Assembly (NCBI GenBank): GCA_964513675.1
Contig: CAZEOD010000072.1
Coordinates: forward strand, 1 to 8,504
DNA length: 8,504 nucleotides
Reading direction: 5' to 3'
Origin: CALFVT01 sp964513675
GTDB lineage: Bacteria > Pseudomonadota > Alphaproteobacteria > Caulobacterales > Maricaulaceae
Made by a program: the position numbers and the translations under genes. Below the pieces are notes generated by a model, which saw nothing but the letters and a program-made list of their open reading frames with translations, was not told the DNA's origin and did not search any database. Shown piece after piece: positions 1 to 5,412 of this stretch. Within the stretch, counting starts at the first letter, position 1, and each line of letters starts with the position of its first letter.

Positions 1-84
1 GGTGAGAGAATGGCTCCGCAAGCAGGACTCATAGTTATCACAATAAATCATATATTACAGTTACTTACGTTAGTGTCAATTGTC

Positions 85-98
85 TTTTGGGGCACGAT
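85..98 (+). repeat. Direct repeat copy 1 (14 bases)
   Basis: TTTTGGGGCACGAT, identical to the copy at 109-122. The two start 24 bases apart. They are probably transposase-binding repeats of the insertion-sequence end at 74-142. Confidence 0.7.
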
Positions 99-108
99 TT
101 GACCCCCG

Positions 109-122
109 TTTTGGGGCACGAT
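109..122 (+). repeat. Direct repeat copy 2 (14 bases)
   Basis: TTTTGGGGCACGAT, the second exact copy of the repeat at 85-98. Similarity ends after the 14 bases (TTGA versus ATTG). Confidence 0.7.
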
Positions 123-143
123 ATTGAGGGCGTAAGTTGACAT

Positions 144-716
144 TCACAGGAACCTCCTAACCCTTGTTTTGTACTCAAAATAGTCTTTGCCATATTCTTT
201 TTCGAGCCATGGTTCTTCAAACACTGGCGCGACGAGATACATAATCACCCAAGCACTGAGCAAAATCGTCACAAGGATGGAATTGGCAAACATGGCCCAA
301 CCCAACATGCCTAACCAAGTGAAGACATAAATTGGATTGCGACTCCACGCGAACCAGCCTGTCGTCATCAAACCAAGCTTTTCGCCAAACGCGTTACGCC
401 ACCCCATTTGCAGCGTAATCCGAACGGCAAACCCAAACCCGATAACTATAAATAACCCGCCTGCCGCATATTGTGTCCATGCTCGCGCGCCCTCTAACGG
501 TTGAAACGTCAGCGCTGTGAGTGCGATGAGCGGATAAAGGTATAGCCGAAAAAGCGCGAGAAAGGCTGTATGCTGCCAGCTCTGTTTACTCGGCGGTGGA
601 AAGAATTGGAAATTAGAGCGTATGGCTGACAGCGCCGATAATCCAAAGATAGCCAGCGCCCCCGAAAGAGAAAGACCAAAAGCCGCCCATGTTGTCCAAT
701 CAGGTAAATCAATCAT
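144..716 (-). CDS. ICMT-family membrane protein, CzcN/NccN-like (paralogue 1)
   Basis: A predicted inner-membrane protein of 190 residues in the isoprenylcysteine carboxylmethyltransferase-like family. Several hydrophobic segments are visible (about 10-32, 50-70, 80-98, 126-145 and 147-165). The family signature is near the C-terminus: SRNPIY (R126, N127, P128, Y130), then FEEPWLEKEYGKDY (E167, E168) and a closing VRRFL. In the family these contribute to S-adenosylmethionine binding and methyl transfer. The bacterial substrate is unknown, and CzcN and NccN of characterised Co/Zn/Cd and Ni clusters are relatives by family. An in-frame ATG at 776 exists but would overlap the preceding gene by 50 bases. 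The ATG at 716 leaves a 10-base gap and has an AGAGGGA ribosome site, so I prefer it. It is the last gene of the leftward operon and differs clearly from its neighbour paralogue. A specific role in metal resistance is inferred from context only. Confidence 0.8.
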   Translation of the reverse strand: MIDLPDWTTWAAFGLSLSGALAIFGLSALSAIRSNFQFFPPPSKQSWQHTAFLALFRLYLYPLIALTALTFQPLEGARAWTQYAAGGLFIVIGFGFAVRITLQMGWRNAFGEKLGLMTTGWFAWSRNPIYVFTWLGMLGWAMFANSILVTILLSAWVIMYLVAPVFEEPWLEKEYGKDYFEYKTRVRRFL

Positions 717-720
717 AGCG

Positions 721-727
721 TCCCTCT
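721..727 (-). promoter_or_regulatory. Ribosome binding site fixing the start at 716
   Basis: On the minus strand AGAGGGA lies 4 bases before the ATG at 716. Its first base is also the last base of the preceding stop codon. It supports the shorter 190-residue reading over the start at 776, which lies inside the upstream gene. Confidence 0.6.
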
Positions 728-1179
728 TACAGCCAGCGCCGTGTATGTTGGCGATAAGCCGTAAAATCCTCGCCAAAGATGGACTGCAAGGCGCGCTCTT
801 CGGGTTTGATTTGGAACATGGTTATCGACCAGACAAAGAGTGCCGGGGCTATAAACGCGCCGATGTTGCTGAGACGTAAAGCGCTGCCCAACAGAATGAG
901 CGCCATTGCAAGATACATCGGGTTGCGACTAATTCGGTATAGTCCCGTTGTCACCAATGTCTTGGCCTGCTCGGGCTCAACCGGATTGACCGTCGTCCGA
1001 GCGCGGGCAAATGCGATAAGCGCAAGGAAGAGAAGTATAACGCCTGCCGCTATCAGAACTGACCCTGCATATTCGAATAAGCGTAGGCCTAGGTCTAGCG
1101 CTGGTAGGAGCATGGCAATTCCCCACATTAGGAGACCGCATATCAGGAATTGGATCACTGGCGGGATACGAAGGCTCAT
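727..1179 (-). CDS. ICMT-family membrane protein (paralogue 2, short form)
   Basis: A 150-residue integral membrane protein of the same ICMT/PEMT-like superfamily as the gene after it, but shorter and clearly different in sequence. Hydrophobic segments lie at about 7-26, 34-57 and 88-120. The conserved core is present: TGLYRISRNPMYL (R85, N86, P87, Y89), then KPEER (E127, E128), FGEDFTAY and a closing RRWL. The family transfers methyl groups from S-adenosylmethionine to lipids or cysteine carboxylates. Which substrate applies here cannot be read from sequence. Its ATG overlaps the stop of the CDF gene as ATGA with no strong ribosome site, pointing to translational coupling. It shares the metal-regulated operon, so a link to metal stress is likely but unproven. 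Confidence 0.82.
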   Translation of the reverse strand: MSLRIPPVIQFLICGLLMWGIAMLLPALDLGLRLFEYAGSVLIAAGVILLFLALIAFARARTTVNPVEPEQAKTLVTTGLYRISRNPMYLAMALILLGSALRLSNIGAFIAPALFVWSITMFQIKPEERALQSIFGEDFTAYRQHTRRWL

Positions 1180-1820
1180 GATTTCGACCCGGTTGCGGCT
1201 TTCTGATGCGGCTTATCGGATTTTAGTTCGGCTAGAGCCTGCATAGTTATGTTGGCAGCCGATTTTAAAAATAAGCTGGCAAGAAGCGCTGCGACCAGAA
1301 GATCCGGCCAAGCGGCTCCCGTCGCCGCGACGAGGCCGCCCGCAGCTATCACCCCGACATTGCCAATCGCATCATTGCGAGAGCAAAGCCATACGGACCT
1401 GACATTAGAATCCCCCTCACGCCACCGCATCAATATCAGCAGGCTTGTGAGGTTTGCGGCTAATGCCAAGAATCCGATAAGTCCCATAGTCTCTGCAGCC
1501 GGGACTGTGTCTCCAAAAAACCGGATAATAGAGGAAACCAATATCACGACAGCAATAAGCGCCAAGCTTCCGCCTTTGAACAAAGAGGCTTTGGCGCGCG
1601 TGCGCAGCGTCGATCCAATAACGAGTAAACTTATCGTATAAGTCGCGCTATCACCCGCAAAATCGAGGGCATCGGCCAATAGAGCCTGAGACCCTGATTT
1701 AAGACCCGCCGTAATCTCCACAAAGAACATGACAGCATTGATAAAGATGACCGCCACCAAGGCGCGCTTATAGCCGTCCGACATCCCCTCAAAAACTTTA
1801 TCGTCGCAACATCCACTCAT
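1176..1820 (-). CDS. CDF-type cation efflux transporter, short form lacking the C-terminal domain
   Basis: A predicted inner-membrane proton/metal antiporter of the cation diffusion facilitator family, moving divalent metal from cytoplasm to periplasm. Residues 20-39 form TM1. TM2 carries ADALDFAGD with D53xxxD57 of the transport site, and further helices lie at about 63-100 and 112-131. TM5 carries VWLCSRNDAIGN, where C146xxxD150 sits at the usual HxxxD position, followed by TM6 at about 172-190. At 214 residues it ends shortly after TM6, so the cytoplasmic metal-sensing domain of typical ~300-residue CDFs is missing. The N-terminus has a CC pair (C4, C5). It is first gene of the leftward operon, 27 bases or so downstream of the predicted start point of a MerR-type promoter, with AAGAGGA upstream of the ATG. 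Likely substrates are Zn, Cd or Co, inferred from the adjacent sensor and RND genes. Confidence 0.85.
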   Translation of the reverse strand: MSGCCDDKVFEGMSDGYKRALVAVIFINAVMFFVEITAGLKSGSQALLADALDFAGDSATYTISLLVIGSTLRTRAKASLFKGGSLALIAVVILVSSIIRFFGDTVPAAETMGLIGFLALAANLTSLLILMRWREGDSNVRSVWLCSRNDAIGNVGVIAAGGLVAATGAAWPDLLVAALLASLFLKSAANITMQALAELKSDKPHQKAATGSKS

Positions 1821-1835
1821 CTGATCATCGTCCTC

Positions 1836-1863
1836 TTGTGCAATTTCGAGAATAATCTACTGT
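1836..1863 (+). promoter_or_regulatory. Possible promoter of the merR-type gene
   Basis: TTGTGC (1836-1841) and TACTGT (1858-1863) are separated by 16 bases. Transcription would start at about 1870, inside the dyad at 1863-1879, so bound regulator would repress its own gene. This is a weak match and tentative. Confidence 0.25.
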
Positions 1864-1884
1864 CTACAGTCACTGTAGAGGCAA
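1854..1884 (-). promoter_or_regulatory. MerR-type promoter for the leftward CDF operon
   Basis: On the minus strand TTGCCT (1884-1879) is followed by a 19-base spacer and TAGATT (1859-1854). An over-long 19-20 base spacer carrying a dyad is the hallmark of promoters activated by MerR-family proteins through DNA distortion. The predicted transcript starts near 1847, leaving a leader of about 27 bases before the CDF start at 1820. Confidence 0.75.
1863..1879. promoter_or_regulatory. MerR-family operator (perfect 8-1-8 palindrome)
   Basis: TCTACAGT C ACTGTAGA is a perfect inverted repeat with a one-base centre. The core 15 bases (1864-1878) fill the spacer of the leftward promoter directly after the -35 box, where CadR/ZntR-type regulators bind. 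The same core recurs at 2369-2383. Confidence 0.8.
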
Positions 1885-1896
1885 GAGAAAAATATT

Positions 1897-2349
1897 ATGA
1901 GCCGGAAAACGATTGGTATCCTGTCCCGCGAATGCGGCGTGAAAGTCACGACTATTCGTTACTATGAATCTATTGGGCTTATTTGTGAGCCTGATCGAAC
2001 GGCCAGCGGGCAACGCATATATGACGATGCAGCTGTAGAGCGATTAAACTTTATTCGCCACGCCAGAGATCTCGGATTTCCTATTGAGGCAATCCGAGAA
2101 CTTATTAACTTGCAGGAAAGCCCCGGCACAGACTGCGCGAGCGTGGACCGCATCGCGCGAAGCCAACTGGCTGATGTCAGGCGGCGACTTAATCAACTCA
2201 AAGCCTTAGAGGCTGAGCTTAAAAACATGATTACAAACTGTAAGGGCGGCGTGATCGATGACTGTAAAGTGCTGCAAACCCTCTCAAACCATGATGAATG
2301 TCTGGACGTACACGATGCACACAAAGAATTTACCGCAATTGGGTCATAA
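1897..2349 (+). CDS. MerR-family metal-responsive regulator (CadR/PbrR/ZntR-like)
   Basis: A cytoplasmic one-component activator of 150 residues, normal for the family. The N-terminal winged helix-turn-helix is clear: IGILSRECGVKVTTIRYYE (about 6-24) and SGQRIYDDAAVERLNFIRHARDLGF (37-61). The dimerisation helix runs about 83-112. Metal ligands fit the divalent-metal branch: C80 near the start of the long helix, with C115 and C123 (CxxxxxxxC) in the binding loop. Copper(I) sensors of the CueR type have Ser at the C80 position. A further C135 lies in a His/Asp/Cys tail (NHDECLDVHDAH). Which of Zn, Cd, Pb or Co is sensed cannot be decided. The gene is divergent from the CDF operon and upstream of the RND operon, with a matching operator on each side. 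The ribosome site is weak (AAGAG). Confidence 0.9.
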   Translation: MSRKTIGILSRECGVKVTTIRYYESIGLICEPDRTASGQRIYDDAAVERLNFIRHARDLGFPIEAIRELINLQESPGTDCASVDRIARSQLADVRRRLNQLKALEAELKNMITNCKGGVIDDCKVLQTLSNHDECLDVHDAHKEFTAIGS

Positions 2350-2362
2350 GAGCATTATTCTC

Positions 2363-2393
2363 TTGACCCTCCAGTGACTGTAGGTGCTAGTTA
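2363..2393 (+). promoter_or_regulatory. MerR-type promoter for the rightward efflux operon
   Basis: TTGACC (2363-2368), a 19-base spacer (2369-2387) and TAGTTA (2388-2393) reproduce the geometry of the leftward promoter at 1884-1854, with the dyad again starting directly after the -35 box. The -10 box is weaker. Transcription would start near 2399-2401, essentially at the ATG of the next gene (2400). Confidence 0.72.
2369..2383. promoter_or_regulatory. Second MerR-family operator (one mismatch)
   Basis: CTCCAGT G ACTGTAG differs from the operator core at 1864-1878 (read on the minus strand) at one base in the left arm; the 12 bases CAGTGACTGTAG are identical. This is strong evidence that the same regulator serves both promoters. 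Confidence 0.75.
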
Positions 2394-2399
2394 AGCTCA

Positions 2400-2756
2400 A
2401 TGTTTGCAACACGCTTCATATCTCTCGCCAAGCTTTGGCTGACCATCTGCGTGGCGGTTATGGTGAGCTTTGCCACGGTGACACCGGATATTCATCCTGT
2501 TGATGCCGATGAAATCGCATGTCAGGATGAAGGAAATTCCGTTCAAGCCGCAAATAATCAAAGTCCTGAGCAGCCGAATAAGCCGCCCCATGATCATCAC
2601 GCTCATAATTGCGGAAGTTGCCACATCCATGCGACGACGCTGCATTTTGCATCGCTGAAACCCTCTATTGCAGATGCGCTTGGGTATAATTTAAACGCCT
2701 ATAGTGCTGCGCCTCGGGCTGGTCCCATGGGTCTCTACCGTCCCCCCCGTGCCTAA
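2400..2756 (+). CDS. Small exported His/Cys-rich protein, CzcI-like by position
   Basis: A 118-residue protein that I do not recognise with certainty. Residues 1-11 carry R5 and K11, followed by a hydrophobic stretch at 12-27, consistent with a signal peptide or membrane anchor. The mature part holds a probable metal-binding cluster, HDHHAHNCGSCHIH (H64, H66, H67, H69, C71, C74, H75, H77), with H82 just after, preceded by a polar Gln/Asn/Pro linker. The C-terminus ends GLYRPPRA. It precedes the czcC-like gene in the place held by CzcI, a small His-rich periplasmic protein in characterised czc clusters; homology to CzcI is not shown. The ATG at 2400 is chosen because the later ATG at 2460 would remove the signal segment. 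It lies at the predicted transcript start, so translation may be leaderless. A role in periplasmic metal binding or modulation is inferred. Confidence 0.7.
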   Translation: MFATRFISLAKLWLTICVAVMVSFATVTPDIHPVDADEIACQDEGNSVQAANNQSPEQPNKPPHDHHAHNCGSCHIHATTLHFASLKPSIADALGYNLNAYSAAPRAGPMGLYRPPRA

Positions 2757-2768
2757 TCTTTAGTCAAC

Positions 2769-2787
2769 GGCCAAGCTGCGCTTGGTC
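2769..2787 (+). other. Hairpin between the His-rich gene and czcC
   Basis: GGCCAAGC TGC GCTTGGTC folds into an 8-pair stem (one G-U) with a 3-base loop, in the 66-base gap between the two genes. No run of T follows, so it is not a standard terminator. It may adjust mRNA stability or expression between the genes, or be incidental. Confidence 0.35.
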
Positions 2788-2822
2788 ATCTGTCTTTAGA
2801 TTATCACGAGGAATATAATTCA

Positions 2823-4118
2823 ATGTCAAAATTACAACGGGGCGCTATTTGCGTCCTGATCGCCGCTGCCTTTTCGGGCGGTGCGGTCGCGGCTCCGTGC
2901 GGTGAGCCTAGTCTATCTGCCTCGGCCATTGTGCCGGGTGCGCCCATTACATTGCGCGCTGTCATGGACGAAATCGCCAATGCGGCCCCGCAGGTCAGGC
3001 GCGCCGCTTTAGAAACGAAAGCCCGTGAGGCCGAAGTTAATCAAGCCGGACGCCGCCCTAACCCAGTGGTGGGTGTTGAGCTGGAAAACTTTGCAGGCTC
3101 GGGCCCGCTCTCGGGCTTTGGGGAAACGGAAACCACGTTCTCCTTTGAGCAAACCTTTGAGCTCGGCAACAAGCGTAGCTTGCGGCGCGAGGCGGCAAAC
3201 GCAAATGCGGCTCTGGCCTCTGCTGAATGCGGCGCAATATTGCGCCAGACTCAGCTCGAAGCTGCCATTCTATTTTACGAATTAGATGCGGCGGTTCAGG
3301 TTGCGGATTTCGCAAATGAATCCGCGCTTCTCGCGCAAACGCTTGTTGAAACCGTGTCCAAGCGAGTCAATGCGGGAGCCGGAGCGCCGCCCGAGCTTTC
3401 CCGCGCGCGCGCAGATGCCATCGCACTTCAGGCGGCTGCCGAAGGTGCAAAAGCCCGTGTCCAAAGTCTGCGTTATGATCTCGCGGCGATGTGGGGCGAC
3501 GCCGCACCTCAATTTTCCGCGCCCGTCACCAAAGCCCCGTCACAATTGCCATCAGCTTACTTGGACGAGAGTAAAATCACCTCCCATCCTTTACTTAATA
3601 TGGCGAGCGCGCAGACGGTGGTGAGCGAAGCCAATCAAGATTTAGCGCAATCACAAGCAATGCCGGATGTGACCCTCAGCGCAGGCTTTCGGCGATTTGA
3701 GCAAGGCAATGATAACGCTCTGCTCTTTGGCGTGAGCGTGCCATTTCCGATATTTGACAAGAACCGTGACGCCGTGAAAGCGGCCGGGTTTCGGCGTCAG
3801 GCAGATATGCTCAATCGTGTGGCTGTGGAGCGAGACTTAATCTCGCAGCAAAATGCAGCGCGCGCGCAACTTATCTCGGCGCAGAAACAATTAAATCTTC
3901 TAGAGACGGATGCTTTGCGGGAGGCCCGCTCTGCCTATGACGCTTCAGTGAAGGGCTATAGGGCGGGGAAATTTGACCTCACGACAACGCTCAATACCCG
4001 CAAAGCCCTGATTGATGCCGGACTGGCCGTTATCAACGCGTCCCGCACCGTCAACATTCAAGACATGACCTTACGCAGCCTTACAGGCGCGTCCCCTTTT
4101 ACCGGAGACACCCAATGA
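2823..4118 (+). CDS. CzcC-like outer membrane factor (TolC family)
   Basis: The outer-membrane channel of a tripartite metal efflux pump, 431 residues (CzcC is similar in size). Residues 1-23 are a signal peptide ending AVA, so signal peptidase I is expected rather than lipidation. The mature protein has the two-fold outer-membrane-efflux repeat: first half about 45-230, with RRPNPVVGVELENFAG and FELGNKRSLRREAANANAALA; second half about 250-420, with the VPFPIFDKNRDAVKAAG segment typical of CzcC/CusC-type channels. Long Ala/Gln-rich helices form the periplasmic tunnel. GAGGA lies about 11 bases before the start. The stop overlaps the next start as ATGA, so it is coupled to the adaptor gene. 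Substrate is not set by this subunit. Confidence 0.88.
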   Translation: MSKLQRGAICVLIAAAFSGGAVAAPCGEPSLSASAIVPGAPITLRAVMDEIANAAPQVRRAALETKAREAEVNQAGRRPNPVVGVELENFAGSGPLSGFGETETTFSFEQTFELGNKRSLRREAANANAALASAECGAILRQTQLEAAILFYELDAAVQVADFANESALLAQTLVETVSKRVNAGAGAPPELSRARADAIALQAAAEGAKARVQSLRYDLAAMWGDAAPQFSAPVTKAPSQLPSAYLDESKITSHPLLNMASAQTVVSEANQDLAQSQAMPDVTLSAGFRRFEQGNDNALLFGVSVPFPIFDKNRDAVKAAGFRRQADMLNRVAVERDLISQQNAARAQLISAQKQLNLLETDALREARSAYDASVKGYRAGKFDLTTTLNTRKALIDAGLAVINASRTVNIQDMTLRSLTGASPFTGDTQ

Positions 4119-5401
4119 AACATCTCTTACTTCTCACGACAGCCTTGATAGGCTCCGCCTTACTCTTGTCAGCTTGCGGCGCAGATGCCGAACTTACAGA
4201 TCGCGGCCCCACGATATCCGCAGCCACATCGCAACAGGCGGACAACCATACTGATGACGGTGACAACCCTACAGAAGACAGTCACGGTGACGGTGACAAT
4301 CATGGGGATGAACATGACGACGAAGAGCAAGATGTTGTCAAACTCTCAGATGAGGCCGCGCGAGAAGCCGGGGTCATCGTGTCACGCGCTGAGCTTGGGT
4401 CGCTTGAAAAATCTGTCAGCCTACCTGCCGAAATTAGGTTTGATGCAGACCGCATTGCCAATATCTCGCCGCGCGTAAGCGGCATCATAGCGAAGTTATA
4501 TGCAAGCGAAGGTGATGTTGTGAAACGCGGCGATACGCTGGCCCTAATTTCCAGCCGCGAACTTGCCGGATTGAAAGCGGTTTGGCTCAAAGCTCAAACG
4601 CAGGCGTCTTTAGCCGCCACGGCTTTGGCCCGAGAAGAAAAGCTGTTTGCTGAAAAAATTACGGCAGAGGCCGACGTGCAAGCCGCCCGCGCCAATTTTG
4701 AAGCGATCAACGCGGCAAAAGATGCAGCGGAAAATGAGCTTCATGCGGCAGGCGTCAGTGACGCCGCTCTGGAGAGAGTCGCGACAGCGGATGATGGTGA
4801 CAATTCCAATTCCTATTTAAGCGCGCCAATTGGCGGAACAGTTGTTCGCCGCGGCGTGACCCTAGGCGAAACGGTATCAGCAGGCGATGCGGGGTCTCAG
4901 ACCCTATTCACAATCGCCGACGATAGCGTGGTCTGGGCAGACATCGGAGTTTACAAGCAAGACCTCAGCCGGGTTAAGAAACAAGCCGTGGTCGTCATTA
5001 GGTCTGATGACGGCAGCATTTTGGCCGAATCCAATGTCGCTTTTATCCTCCCCATCATCAATGAGGCTTCGCGAACGGCAACCGCGCGGGTCATTTTGCA
5101 AAATCCTGACGGCAACTTACGTCCGGGTCAATTCGTGACCGCTGACATCAGCGTTGGGCAATCACAGCCTGTTTTGCGTGTTCCGTTAAGCGCCGTTCAG
5201 ACCGTTGAAAACATGGCTTCCGTTTTTGTCCCCATTGAGGGCGGGTTTGAGCCGCGCTCTGTCACGCTCGGGACCGAGTCCGGCGGCTATGTTGAAATAC
5301 GGTCAGGCCTTCGCGCGGGTGACAGTTTTGTTTCCGACGGTGCTTTCACGCTCAAAGCCCAGCTTGAAAAAGCGGCCTTTGGCGATGGGCACGGACATTA
5401 G
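4115..5401 (+). CDS. CzcB-like RND membrane-fusion adaptor lipoprotein with His/Asp-rich linker
   Basis: The periplasmic adaptor (HlyD/CzcB family) joining the RND pump to the outer-membrane channel; 428 residues. The N-terminus has a lipobox, LSAC (C21), so it should be a membrane-anchored lipoprotein. A highly acidic, His-containing stretch follows at 43-73 (H45, H57, H63, H67 among many Asp/Glu), a plausible metal-collecting tail. Then come the first lipoyl half (about 100-150, with PRVSGIIAKLYASEGDVVKRGD), a helical hairpin (about 150-215), the second lipoyl half (about 236-270, SAPIGGTVVRRGVTLGETV), the beta-barrel with LRPGQFVTADI near 335, and a membrane-proximal domain to the end. The C-terminus closes with GDGHGH. 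An in-frame 11-base repeat (GACGGTGACAA at 4256 and 4289) lies in the acidic stretch, suggesting local duplication. GGAG precedes the start, and the gene overlaps czcC by 4 bases. Confidence 0.87.
   Translation: MKHLLLLTTALIGSALLLSACGADAELTDRGPTISAATSQQADNHTDDGDNPTEDSHGDGDNHGDEHDDEEQDVVKLSDEAAREAGVIVSRAELGSLEKSVSLPAEIRFDADRIANISPRVSGIIAKLYASEGDVVKRGDTLALISSRELAGLKAVWLKAQTQASLAATALAREEKLFAEKITAEADVQAARANFEAINAAKDAAENELHAAGVSDAALERVATADDGDNSNSYLSAPIGGTVVRRGVTLGETVSAGDAGSQTLFTIADDSVVWADIGVYKQDLSRVKKQAVVVIRSDDGSILAESNVAFILPIINEASRTATARVILQNPDGNLRPGQFVTADISVGQSQPVLRVPLSAVQTVENMASVFVPIEGGFEPRSVTLGTESGGYVEIRSGLRAGDSFVSDGAFTLKAQLEKAAFGDGHGH
4256..4299 (+). repeat. In-frame 33-base-period repeat in the His/Asp linker
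   Basis: GACGGTGACAA occurs at 4256-4266 and again at 4289-4299, 33 bases (11 codons) apart, encoding DGDN twice within the acidic, His-containing linker of the adaptor. It may reflect duplication that lengthened the metal-binding tail, or simple codon reuse in a low-complexity segment. Confidence 0.45.
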
Positions 5402-5412
5402 GGGCAATAGAT

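Larger units (their letters stand above)
74..142. mobile_element. Probable IS21-family insertion sequence end (remnant or edge)
   Basis: Seen: the stretch opens with TGTCAATTG and closes with AAGTTGACA. The outer six bases are perfect inverted repeats (TGTCAA/TTGACA), and it ends in the TG...CA dinucleotides usual for IS21-family ends. Inside are two exact copies of TTTTGGGGCACGAT, 24 bases apart, separated by a GACCCCC tract. Family knowledge: IS21-type elements carry multiple short repeats at each end, often with GACCC-like tracts. Inference: this is one end of such an element extending left out of the window, or a stranded remnant. No istA/istB coding sequence is visible and no target duplication was found. 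The boundary falls one base before the stop codon of the CzcN-like gene. Confidence 0.4.
1..143. other. Left-edge intergenic region
   Basis: No convincing gene lies here. Bases 35-73 are AT-rich with no recognisable motif. Frame 2 is open from the window edge to a TAG at 32-34 and reads VREWLRKQDS, which could be the tail of a gene lying off the left edge, but ten residues are too few to identify. The right part (74-142) holds the insertion-sequence-like end described separately. No clear hairpin followed by a T tract marks the end of the leftward operon. Confidence 0.5.

Noticed and set aside
2..34. Possible C-terminal tail of a gene off the left edge (VREWLRKQDS then TAG)
   Set aside because: Ten residues with no recognisable motif; an open frame of this length is expected by chance. 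Mentioned in the left-edge entry only.
717..776. Longer N-terminus of the first CzcN-like protein (ATG at 776)
   Set aside because: It would overlap the preceding gene by 50 bases and adds a non-membrane, Cys/Arg-containing leader. The ATG at 716 has a good AGAGGGA site and normal operon spacing.
622..1246. Plus-strand open frames opposite the two ICMT-like genes (622-879, 779-1246)
   Set aside because: They lie antisense to well-supported genes, have no family features and are rich in Arg/Ser as expected of shadow frames.
2348..2364. AAGAG/CTCTT inverted repeat after the regulator gene
   Set aside because: A five-pair, AT-containing stem with a 7-base loop and no T tract is too weak for a terminator, and it overlaps the -35 box of the next promoter.
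2814..2819. TATAAT just upstream of czcC
   Set aside because: It sits three bases before the ATG, has no -35 box at the right distance, and transcription would begin inside the gene. Most likely AT-rich leader sequence.
4749..4762. CAGTGACG sequence resembling the MerR operator core inside the adaptor gene
   Set aside because: Only part of the core matches, the dyad is not that of the operators, and no promoter boxes surround it.
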